Shown here: positions 56,295 to 64,000 of the stretch, piece by piece
How the letters are laid out: the number at the start of each line of letters is the position of its first letter
How positions within the stretch are numbered: the first letter of the stretch is position 1
From: Tessaracoccus bendigoensis DSM 12906
GTDB taxonomy: Bacteria; Actinomycetota; Actinomycetes; Propionibacteriales; Propionibacteriaceae
Assembly: GCF_900141915.1 (NCBI RefSeq)
Contig: NZ_FQZG01000004.1
Span: 1-64,000, forward strand
DNA: 64,000 nt
Direction: 5' to 3'
Program-made: the position numbers and the translations under genes
The notes under the pieces: generated by a model
Database searches by the model: none
Told to the model about the DNA's origin: nothing
Seen by the model: the letters and a program-made list of their open reading frames with translations, nothing else

Positions 56295-57707
56295 ATGTCC
56301 AGCCCGCTCCGCTCAGTCCATATCGCATCGCTTGGATGCGCGCGCAACGACGTCGACTCGGAGGAGTTGGCCGCCCGGCTGGAATTGGGCGGTTTCACCC
56401 TGGTCGAGGATGCTGGCGAGGCCGAGACCGTCGTGGTCAACACTTGCGGGTTCGTGGAGCAGGCGAAGAAGGATTCGATCGACACGCTGCTCGCTGCCGC
56501 GGACCTCAAAGATGCGGGCACCGTCAGGTCCGTCGTGGCCGTCGGCTGCATGGCCGAGCGCTACGGCGTCGAGCTGGCCTCTTCGTTGCCTGAGGCGGAC
56601 GCGGTGCTCGGGTTCGACGCATACGCAGACATCGCCGAACGGCTGCGTTCGATCCTCGAAGGAGAGCAGCAGATCTCGCATGTGCCGAGGGATCGCCGCA
56701 AGCTTCTTCCCCTCACCCCGTCGGCCCGCCCGGCCGCCGCGGTCGCCGTCGCGACGCCGGGCCACTCGCCGCTGCCGGAGGGTCTGGCTCCGCTCAGCGG
56801 ACCACCGACCCTGCGGCGCAGGCTGGCCAGTGGGCCGTCAGCGTCGCTGAAGATCGCCTCGGGCTGTGACCGGCGCTGCGCCTTCTGCGCGATCCCTGCG
56901 TTCCGTGGGAGCTACCTCTCGCGGCCGATCGAGGAGTTGGAAGCCGAAGCCCGCTGGCTGGTCGAGGATGGCGTCAGGGAACTGTTCCTGGTCTCGGAGA
57001 ACACCTCGTCGTATGGCAAGGATCTGGGAACCGGGCACCGACTGGAGCGACTGCTCGGGCGGTTGGCCGGAATCGACGGGCTGGAGTGGATCCGCGTCAG
57101 CTACCTCCAACCGGCCGAGATCAGGCCATCGCTGATCGACGCCATGCTCGGCACCGAGAAGGTCGTGCCCTACTTCGACCTGAGCTTCCAGCACGCTTCG
57201 CCGTCGGTGCTGCGCGCGATGCGCCGCTTCGGCGACCCCGACAGTTTCCTTTCGCTGATCGGTCAGATCCGGTCCAAGTCGCCTGAAGCAGGGATCCGCA
57301 GCAACGTGATCGCAGGGTTCCCGGGCGAGACCGACGCGGATGTCGAATGCCTGCGCCAGTTCATCATCGACGCCGACCTCGACATGCTAGGGGTGTTCGG
57401 CTACTCCGATGAGGAGGGCACCGAGGGCGCCACTCTTCCGGGGCACCTGGCCGCCGAGGAGATCGAGGAGCGTCGCGCCATGTTGGCCGATGTGGCTATC
57501 GAGGTGTGCGAATCGCGCGCCTCAGAGCGCATCGGCGAGGAAGTCGTGGTGCTCGTCGAGGAGGCCGACGGGATCGGTCGGGCCATGCATCAGGCGCCCG
57601 AGACCGACGGCAACACCACTCTTGACGGGCCTGCTGAAGTAGGCTCGCTCATCCCCGCCCGGGTGATCGATTCGGACGGTATCGACCTGATCGCGGAGGC
57701 GAAATGA
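56295..57707 (+). CDS. rimO: ribosomal protein S12 methylthiotransferase
   Basis: A radical-SAM enzyme that methylthiolates Asp in ribosomal protein S12. The 470-residue protein has the N-terminal 4Fe-4S Cys set ([36 protein letters not shown]), the radical-SAM motif [11 protein letters not shown], and a C-terminal TRAM domain. The ATG is 7 nt after CATAAT (56282-56287) with no binding site, so it has its own leaderless promoter just after ftsK. It overlaps pgsA by 4 bp. Confidence 0.93.
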   Translation: MSSPLRSVHIASLGCARNDVDSEELAARLELGGFTLVEDAGEAETVVVNTCGFVEQAKKDSIDTLLAAADLKDAGTVRSVVAVGCMAERYGVELASSLPEADAVLGFDAYADIAERLRSILEGEQQISHVPRDRRKLLPLTPSARPAAAVAVATPGHSPLPEGLAPLSGPPTLRRRLASGPSASLKIASGCDRRCAFCAIPAFRGSYLSRPIEELEAEARWLVEDGVRELFLVSENTSSYGKDLGTGHRLERLLGRLAGIDGLEWIRVSYLQPAEIRPSLIDAMLGTEKVVPYFDLSFQHASPSVLRAMRRFGDPDSFLSLIGQIRSKSPEAGIRSNVIAGFPGETDADVECLRQFIIDADLDMLGVFGYSDEEGTEGATLPGHLAAEEIEERRAMLADVAIEVCESRASERIGEEVVVLVEEADGIGRAMHQAPETDGNTTLDGPAEVGSLIPARVIDSDGIDLIAEAK

Positions 57708-58300
57708 GCGACGATAAACCCAGCAACTGGAACGTCCCGAACATCCTGACCGTGATCCGCATGGTCATGGTGCCGATCTACGTGATGTTGCTGTTCCTCG
57801 GCCCGGACCAGTTCTCGTGGCGTATCGCCGCAACGCTGGTGTTCACCGCCGCGATGCTCACCGATCTGGCCGACGGTCACATCGCCCGCAAGTACAACCT
57901 GGTCACGGACTTCGGCAAGCTCTGGGACCCAATCGCCGACAAGTCGCTCACCGGCGCGGCGTTCATCTCGCTCAGCATCCTGGGCGAACTTCCTTGGGCG
58001 TTCACCATCATCATCCTGCTGCGCGAATGGGGCATCACCTGGGTGCGTGAGAGGTTGAAGAAGTACGGCACCGTGATGGCGGCAAACAAGGGTGGAAAGG
58101 CCAAGACCTTGACCCAGACGTTCGCGCTCATCCTGTTCAACCTGAACCTGAGCTTCCTCCCCGGGCCGCTCGGGGTCATCGCCTGGGTGCTGATGTGGGC
58201 CGCGCTGATCCTGACGGTGGTCACCGGCATCGACTATCTGCGTCAAGCGTGGCGGATTCGCCGTGATTCAATCGCCGACAAGCAAGGCCCGGTAGCCTGA
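57704..58300 (+). CDS. pgsA: phosphatidylglycerophosphate synthase
   Basis: A CDP-alcohol phosphatidyltransferase making phosphatidylglycerol phosphate from CDP-diacylglycerol and glycerol-3-phosphate. The 198-residue polytopic protein has the full catalytic motif D-G-X2-A-R-X8-G-X3-D-X3-D ([19 protein letters not shown] and on to IAD). It begins with [11 protein letters not shown]. The ATG overlaps the rimO stop; cinA follows after 31 bp. Confidence 0.93.
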   Translation: MSDDKPSNWNVPNILTVIRMVMVPIYVMLLFLGPDQFSWRIAATLVFTAAMLTDLADGHIARKYNLVTDFGKLWDPIADKSLTGAAFISLSILGELPWAFTIIILLREWGITWVRERLKKYGTVMAANKGGKAKTLTQTFALILFNLNLSFLPGPLGVIAWVLMWAALILTVVTGIDYLRQAWRIRRDSIADKQGPVA

Positions 58301-58331
58301 CGGGCAACGACCACCCCGGCTGGAGGACGCC

Positions 58332-58811
58332 GTGACACTCGCTGAAGAGCTGATCAGGAAGATGGCGGGGCGGTCACTGACCCTGTCGACATGTGAATCG
58401 CTCACCGGCGGAGGGATCGGTGCGGCTCTGACCTCCGTCCCAGGAGCGTCCGCGGTGTTCCGGGGTGCCCTCGTCACCTACGCACGAGACCTCAAAGCAT
58501 CGTTGGCAGGAGTCGACGAGGAACTGATCGCGCACGAGGGCGTCGTCAACGAACTCACTGCCCTCCAGATGGCCCTGGGTGCCCAGACCGCCTGCGGTTC
58601 GGACTGGGCGGTGTCCACCACCGGTGTAGCCGGGCCCACTGAGACGGACGGCGCCAAGGTCGGCACTGTCTGGTTCGCCGTGGTCGGGCCGCGGATCGGT
58701 ACGTTCGAGGGGGCGAAGTACACAGAACTCAAGGAGTTCCAGGGAGATCGCGAGCAGATCCGGCACGCCGCCATCGACCATTCCTTCGAGATGCTGCTGC
58801 GGGTCCTCTAG
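58332..58811 (+). CDS. cinA: nicotinamide-nucleotide amidohydrolase (CinA C-terminal type)
   Basis: The 159-residue protein consists only of the CinA C-terminal (PncC) domain, which deamidates NMN to nicotinate mononucleotide and so recycles NAD. It has LSTCESLTGGGIGAALTSVPGAS, GALVTYARDLKASL, AVSTTGVAGPTETDGAKVGTVWFAV. The GTG start follows GGAGGAC. It is in the usual actinobacterial position between pgsA and clgR, and no N-terminal MoaB-like domain is expected at this length. Confidence 0.9.
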   Translation: MTLAEELIRKMAGRSLTLSTCESLTGGGIGAALTSVPGASAVFRGALVTYARDLKASLAGVDEELIAHEGVVNELTALQMALGAQTACGSDWAVSTTGVAGPTETDGAKVGTVWFAVVGPRIGTFEGAKYTELKEFQGDREQIRHAAIDHSFEMLLRVL

Positions 58812-58944
58812 CCTCCTCTGGCCTGCTCCGACCAGCTGTTGTACTCGGGCTTGGAATCTTTCGCTCAAGGGGGAACAATTCGGACCAGAACTTGGTTACA
58901 ACAACCGATGGCGGGCAGTCGGTCCGCCAAAAGGTAGGTACACC

Positions 58945-59220
58945 ATGAAGACGATTCTGATCCGTAAGGTGATGGGTGAGACGCTCCGGGAACTCCGGAT
59001 CGCCGCAGGCATGACGCTGCGTGAGGTCTCCATGGCTAGCATGGTTTCGCTCGGGTATCTGTCCGAGATCGAACGCGGCCACAAGGAAGCCTCTAGCGAG
59101 GTCCTCTTCGCAGTCGCGTCGGCCTTGGGCGTGTCCCTGTCCGATTTGATGGTCGCCGTGAGCGGGAAGTTGGCCGTCCTCGAGACGGCGCGTCTCCCGA
59201 AGGTGGCAGCGGCCGCATAG
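58945..59220 (+). CDS. clgR: ClgR-type XRE regulator of protease genes
   Basis: A 91-residue helix-turn-helix protein with LRELRIAAGMTLREVSMAS, VSLGYLSEIERGHKEASSEVLFAVASALG, the highly conserved ClgR DNA-binding block. ClgR activates clp protease and stress genes in actinobacteria. It is at the conserved site after cinA. The ATG follows AAAGGTAGG. It is slightly shorter at the C-terminus than many ClgR proteins. A 7-bp hairpin (59210-59226) overlaps its stop codon and may serve as a weak terminator. Confidence 0.9.
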   Translation: MKTILIRKVMGETLRELRIAAGMTLREVSMASMVSLGYLSEIERGHKEASSEVLFAVASALGVSLSDLMVAVSGKLAVLETARLPKVAAAA

Positions 59221-59230
59221 CGGCCGTGAT

Positions 59231-60091
59231 TCAGTCTCCGACGAAGCCAAGCACCTCGCGAGAGGTGCGGCGCCCGCGGGGTGTCGTCTCACCGAGGCGC
59301 GCCGCCTCCACCACGTGGACCTCGATACCTGCGTCACGGAAACCCTGGAGTTCCTCCTCCGGGGCCCCGGAGTCGGTTACGAGCACCTGAAAATCGGTCA
59401 GCCCTGCCATCTTGGCAAGGGTCCGGTGTCCGATCTTGCTCGAATCGACCGCGACGATCACGGTCTGCGCGCGATCGATCATCGCGTAGTTCGTCCTGGC
59501 TTCGATCTCGTCGTGCGTCGTGAGGCCCCCGGAGACGCTCACCCCGTCGGCACCGATCACTGCAGTGCCCACATTGACCAGTTTCATGGTCGATTCGGCG
59601 AGCGAGCCGACCAGTTCAAGCGAGTTTGAGCGCAGCACGCCACCTGCGATCAGCACTCGGGCCTGGCCCTGTTCAGCCGCCTCAAGGCCAATGCTGAGCG
59701 AGTTGGTGATGATGGTGAGGTCGCTACGGCTGCGAAGAACCCGAAGCACCTCAGCGGTAGTGGTGCCGCCGGTGAGCCCTATTGCATGCTTGCCCTGCGG
59801 GATCAGAGTCGCGACTTTGCGCGCTATCCGACGCTTGGACTCCTGGTTCCGGCCGTCCCTGAGGCGCACCGGCAATTCGCGATTGCCCTTCACCGGACGG
59901 GCACCTCCGTGCGTGCGCTCCAGAAGCCCTTGTGAGGCAAGCAGGGCAACGTCGCGTCGGATCGTGGCAGCTGAGGCATCGAGCGCGTCTGCCAGGTAGG
60001 ACAGCGGCAACTGTCCCTGCTCGGTGAGAAGCGCCAGCAGCGCTACCATCCGGTCTGACCTCTTGTGGGACGGCGTTCCGGGCGCATTCAT
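59231..60091 (-). CDS. DeoR-family transcriptional regulator
   Basis: A 286-residue DeoR/AgaR-type repressor. The winged helix (RMVALLALLTEQGQLPLSYLA, LDASAATIRRDVALLASQGLLERTHGGA) is followed by the sugar-phosphate sensor domain (IGLTGGTTTAEVL, ADGVSVSGGLTTHDEIEA, VAVDSSKIGHRT). No sugar operon is adjacent. It sits antisense within the conserved clgR-DUF3046-recA block, suggesting insertion by rearrangement or transfer. AAGGAG lies 10 nt from the ATG. Two palindromes upstream may be its own operators. Confidence 0.9.
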   Translation of the reverse strand: MNAPGTPSHKRSDRMVALLALLTEQGQLPLSYLADALDASAATIRRDVALLASQGLLERTHGGARPVKGNRELPVRLRDGRNQESKRRIARKVATLIPQGKHAIGLTGGTTTAEVLRVLRSRSDLTIITNSLSIGLEAAEQGQARVLIAGGVLRSNSLELVGSLAESTMKLVNVGTAVIGADGVSVSGGLTTHDEIEARTNYAMIDRAQTVIVAVDSSKIGHRTLAKMAGLTDFQVLVTDSGAPEEELQGFRDAGIEVHVVEAARLGETTPRGRRTSREVLGFVGD

Positions 60092-60121
60092 CCGGTTGGG
60101 CTCCTTCGCACCTGTGGCTCA

Positions 60122-60186
60122 GTTGTGAGCAGTATGCGCACAACGACTGAGCGTAAGTGTACTAAACCTGAGTGCCTGTGCGCACA
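60122..60186. promoter_or_regulatory. palindromes upstream of the DeoR gene
   Basis: Inverted repeat GTTGTG-N11-CACAAC (60122-60144) and the perfect palindrome TGTGCGCACA (60177-60186) share TGCGCACAA. They are plausible DeoR operators shared by the divergent DeoR and DUF3046 genes. Confidence 0.45.
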
Positions 60187-60256
60187 AAGTGATCGCTCAC
60201 GCGAGCATCTGAACTGCGCGAAACTGGACGATGGACTCAGGGAGTAGGGTGTCCGG

Positions 60257-60451
60257 GTGCGTGAGGTTGAGTTGTGGCAGCGGTTGAACTCCGTGCTGCC
60301 CGGAGGCTATGCGGCGTCCTGGGCCGACCAGGTCGTGATGGAGGAGCTCGGCAGTCGCACCGTCCGGGAGGCTCTGGCGGCGGGGATACCTTGCAAGCGC
60401 GTCTGGCGCGCGGTCTGGGCTCAACTCGAACTCCCCGCGAATCTGCGCTGA
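60257..60451 (+). CDS. DUF3046 family protein
   Basis: A 64-residue conserved actinobacterial protein of unknown function found just upstream of recA. It has REVELWQRLNSVLPGGYAASWADQVVM and a C-terminal VWRAVWAQLELP. The GTG start is 6 nt after TAGGGT (60245-60250) with no binding site, so it is leaderless. Confidence 0.88.
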   Translation: MREVELWQRLNSVLPGGYAASWADQVVMEELGSRTVREALAAGIPCKRVWRAVWAQLELPANLR

Positions 60452-60475
60452 GACGTCGGCGTGTCGAGTTCCATT

Positions 60476-60489
60476 CGAACGGATGTTCG
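60476..60489 (+). promoter_or_regulatory. SOS (LexA) box of recA
   Basis: CGAAC-GGAT-GTTCG is a perfect 5-bp inverted repeat matching the actinobacterial/Gram-positive LexA box (CGAAC-N4-GTTCG), with TAGGAT as a candidate -10 box 1 nt downstream. It lies 124 nt before the recA start. Confidence 0.85.
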
Positions 60490-60612
60490 GTAGGATGATG
60501 GTTAGTTGTCCACAGGTTAGAGACTCGGTGCAAGATTGTCTGAGCTCCTTCCTACAGTGATTGTCGACGACACCAACTGGCCCACCCGGGTCAGCCCGAG
60601 GAAGGAAACCCC

Positions 60613-61639
<1,027 letters not shown>

Positions 61640-61656
<17 letters not shown>

Positions 61657-62167
61657 CCAGCCGACCGAGGAGCGGGCCACCCAACTGGAGGTGGCCCGTC
61701 GGATCGCACTGGACCAACTCGCGGTCCGGCAGCGCTCGTCGAAGGAACTGCGCGACGCACTCGCGAAACGCAACGTGCCCGAAGATGTCGCGGAGGAGAT
61801 CCTGCAGCGATTCACGGCGGTGGGGCTGCTCGACGACGCGGCCTTCGCACAGGCTCTCACCCAGTCCCGGTGCCGAAACGGAATGCGTGGCAAGGCCCGG
61901 ATCCGTCAGGAACTGAGGGAGAAGGGGGTCGACAGGGAGACCGCCGAGGAGGCAGTGGCGCAACTGGCACCTGAAGACGAGTATGAAGCGGCCCTGGCAC
62001 TGGCACGTCGGCGGGCAGTCGCTATGGCCAGGTTGGAGCCCCATGTCATGAGGAGGCGACTCGCCGGTCAGTTGGCACGCAGGGGGTTCTCGGGAAGCGT
62101 CGTCGGATCGGTGATCGCGGTTGTCACAGACGCCGACCCGGTTGAGTTTTCCACAGGTGAGCAATAG
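61640..62167 (+). CDS. recX: RecX, regulator of RecA
   Basis: A 175-residue modulator that binds RecA filaments and limits their activity. It has the triple-helix repeats of Rec[39 protein letters not shown] and [22 protein letters not shown] at 61640 lies inside the last codons of recA (17-bp overlap) behind GGAGACCG, so the two are translationally coupled. Confidence 0.92.
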
Positions 62168-62205
62168 GCTCGGTGGTCAAGGTCACAGAACCCCGCATGA
62201 ACTGA

Positions 62206-62225
62206 CGGCCAGCCCCCGCTGGCCG
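62206..62225 (+). terminator. hairpin after recX
   Basis: A perfect 8-bp stem CGGCCAGC/GCTGGCCG with a CCCC loop. It has no T-run; a second hairpin GGCGC-TT-GCGCC follows at about 62249-62260. Possibly a paired terminator in the recX-rny gap, which otherwise shows nothing clear. Confidence 0.5.
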
Positions 62226-62387
62226 GTTGAACCGATATTTCTCCAAGCGGCGCTTGCGCCGAATGAAAATCAGTAGCCCGTCGGCGCTCGCCGAGAGCCG
62301 ATTCGGTCACCCGCCCCCGGTGGTGGGTCGCCGCCGTCGCCAGTGCGTATCCCTGTGTCCGGAACAATCCGACAGGAGGAGAAGCGC

Positions 62388-63995
62388 ATGCCCGAACTTG
62401 GTTGGCTGCTGGCGGGCGTAGCGCTGGTGTGTGCCATCGTTCTCGCGCTGCTCCTGGCCCGGATCTCTCGGGCGGTGCGCGCCGAGCGGGCCAACCTGGG
62501 TGAGCGGTTAGCCAAGGAGCGTTCCGAGATCAGGGCCTCTGTTCAGGAGAGCGCGGACCTGCTGCGTGCCGACGCAGAACGAGCCCTTGAAGAGGCCCGG
62601 AGCCGGGCCCGGGACCTGGTGGATGCCGCCGAGCAACGACGTGCCGACGTCGAGTCTGGATTGTCGGCCAAGCGTGCCGAACTGAGGGAGGAGCGCGGTG
62701 CGCTTGAGCGCAGGGAATCACGGTTGCAGGATCGCGAGGACCGCATCTCCGTCGACACGCAGGCTCTGGCGACCCGTTCCGAGCGTGTCGAGGCTCAGCG
62801 CCTGCACGTGAGAGCCGGACGGGAGCAACTCGTGGCAGACCAGGAGCGCGTCGCCTCGGAACTGCAGCGGGTCGCTGGCCTCTCCGTCGAGGAAGCCAAG
62901 CACGAGATCCTCGCGGATGCGGAGCGCCAGGCTAAGTTGTCCGCCACGGCGATCGCGCGCGAGATTGAGGCGACCGCCAGGCGAGAGGCCGACCGGTTGG
63001 CGCGCTCGATCATCGTCACCGCCATCCAGCGCGTCGCATCCGAGCAGACCAACGAGTCCGTGGTGAGCACCGTCCATCTTCCCAGTGACGAGATGAAGGG
63101 GCGGATCATCGGGCGCGAGGGCCGAAACATCCGGGCTTTCGAGCAGATCACTGGGGTCAACATCCTGATCGACGACACCCCTGAGTCCGTGTTGCTGAGC
63201 AGCTTCGACCCGGTAAGGCGCGAGACGGCAAGGCTCACCCTGGTTGACCTAGTGGCCGACGGCCGCATCCATCCGGCTCGGATCGAAGAGGTCTACGACC
63301 GGAGCCAGCGTCAGATGGGGGAGCGGATCGTCCGCGCCGCCGAGGATGCGCTCACCGAGGTCGGCATCGTCGACCTGCATCCGGACCTGATCCCGATCCT
63401 CGGGTCGCTGGCCTACCGGACCTCCTACGGGCAGAACGTGCTGCGGCACCTGGTCGAGAGCGCGCACCTTGCCGGGGTCATGGCGGCGGAACTCGGGCTG
63501 GAGGTCACGGTCGTCAAGCGGGCCGCGTTCCTGCACGACATCGGAAAGGCTCTGACCCACGAGGTGGAGGGGCCACACGCCCTCATCGGAGCCGAACTCC
63601 TACGCAAGCACGGTGAGCATGAGGACGTGGTGCACGCCGTGGAGGCGCACCACAATGAAGTGGAGCCGCACACCGTGGAAGCGGTGCTGGTGCAGGCAGC
63701 CGACGCCATCTCGGGGTCCCGGCCCGGCGCCAGGCGCGAGTCGCTCGAGGCTTATGTGGAGCGGATGGAGAACCTGGAACACATCGCCACGGCCCACGAC
63801 GGGGTCATGCGTGCGTACGCGATGCAGGCGGGGCGTGAGGTCCGGGTGATGGTCGCCCCCGAGGCGATCGACGACGCGGCGGCCCAGGTGCTGGCCCGCG
63901 ACATCGCCCAAGAGGTCGAGAAGAACCTCAGCTACCCGGGGCAGATCCGCATCACCGTGGTGCGGGAATCACGGGCGACCGAGACCGCGCATTAG
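62388..63995 (+). CDS. rny: ribonuclease Y
   Basis: A membrane-anchored endoribonuclease that starts mRNA decay. In this 535-residue protein, a single N-terminal transmembrane segment (about 5-25) is followed by a long Arg/Glu-rich coiled coil (about 30-210). Then come a KH RNA-binding domain (GRIIGREGRNIRAFEQITGV) and an HD domain (VKRAAFLHDIGKAL) with the metal-binding His-Asp pair. The ATG at 62388 has AGGAGGAGAAG upstream; the frame extends 45 nt further without a site. Confidence 0.95.
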   Translation: MPELGWLLAGVALVCAIVLALLLARISRAVRAERANLGERLAKERSEIRASVQESADLLRADAERALEEARSRARDLVDAAEQRRADVESGLSAKRAELREERGALERRESRLQDREDRISVDTQALATRSERVEAQRLHVRAGREQLVADQERVASELQRVAGLSVEEAKHEILADAERQAKLSATAIAREIEATARREADRLARSIIVTAIQRVASEQTNESVVSTVHLPSDEMKGRIIGREGRNIRAFEQITGVNILIDDTPESVLLSSFDPVRRETARLTLVDLVADGRIHPARIEEVYDRSQRQMGERIVRAAEDALTEVGIVDLHPDLIPILGSLAYRTSYGQNVLRHLVESAHLAGVMAAELGLEVTVVKRAAFLHDIGKALTHEVEGPHALIGAELLRKHGEHEDVVHAVEAHHNEVEPHTVEAVLVQAADAISGSRPGARRESLEAYVERMENLEHIATAHDGVMRAYAMQAGREVRVMVAPEAIDDAAAQVLARDIAQEVEKNLSYPGQIRITVVRESRATETAH

Positions 63996-64000
63996 CTGAC

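Noticed and set aside
58860-58876. ClgR autoregulatory box (TTCGCT-N5-GGGAAC)
   Set aside because: The right half differs from the known CGC-N5-GCG spacing by a change and an extra base, so the match is too weak.

Overview
The window is 64 kb of a high-GC Actinomycetota chromosome, most probably from the Propionibacteriaceae or a close relative. The evidence is the clgR / DUF3046 / recA / recX / rny block and the ftsK / rimO / pgsA / cinA order, the high GC at third codon positions, frequent GTG starts, and many genes whose start codon lies 6-8 nt after a TANNNT box with no ribosome binding site (probable leaderless mRNAs). No prophage, transposon or plasmid gene is visible.

Layout. (1) 0-4.3 kb: the tail of an unknown gene, a small membrane protein, then ilvBNC behind a leader peptide and a U-tailed terminator that look like transcription attenuation. 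(2) 4.4-17 kb: phosphotransferase system and central carbon genes: mannitol-type EII with a zinc alcohol dehydrogenase, ptsI divergent from a DeoR regulator, phosphoketolase, a carboxylesterase, fruK-ptsH and mgtE. (3) 17-28.3 kb: leuB, citramalate synthase, a FAH-family hydrolase, a CPBP protease, tRNA-Gln and tRNA-Glu, a secreted lipoprotein/PKD pair, an iron-type flavin reductase, an IclR regulator, and leuCD. With ilvBNC these genes can make branched-chain amino acids, with isoleucine possibly starting from pyruvate through citramalate. (4) 28.4-35.9 kb: an unknown protein, a PepSY lipoprotein, a small membrane protein, a 1 kb gene-free region full of repeats, then nadABC facing its probable repressor nrtR. 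(5) 36-46.4 kb: a surface-glycan locus with a membrane-anchored GH3 enzyme in permuted domain order, UDP-galactopyranose mutase, a LytTR/GHKL two-component system, a GT2 glycosyltransferase, a GtrA-like membrane protein and a second GH3 enzyme in the usual order. (6) 46.5-53.6 kb: an ArsR/SRPBCC pair, a monooxygenase-like protein, a prolyl oligopeptidase, plsC, ddl and thiL. (7) 53.7-64 kb: ftsK, rimO, pgsA, cinA, clgR, an inserted DeoR gene, DUF3046, recA (with SOS box), recX and rny.

The least explained signals are non-coding. A 51-bp element occurs seven times plus one decayed copy, always between genes. It combines a 19-bp palindrome with a second 11-bp hairpin that competes for the same bases. 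In the gap downstream of nadC it sits beside a near-perfect 18-bp inverted repeat and about 300 bp of GCTGGTGTCG units spaced 19/20 nt apart. Regulatory sites visible by eye include an NrtR-type dyad, a DtxR-like palindrome, an SOS box, a palindrome upstream of leuC, and an ArsR operator overlapping its own start codon.
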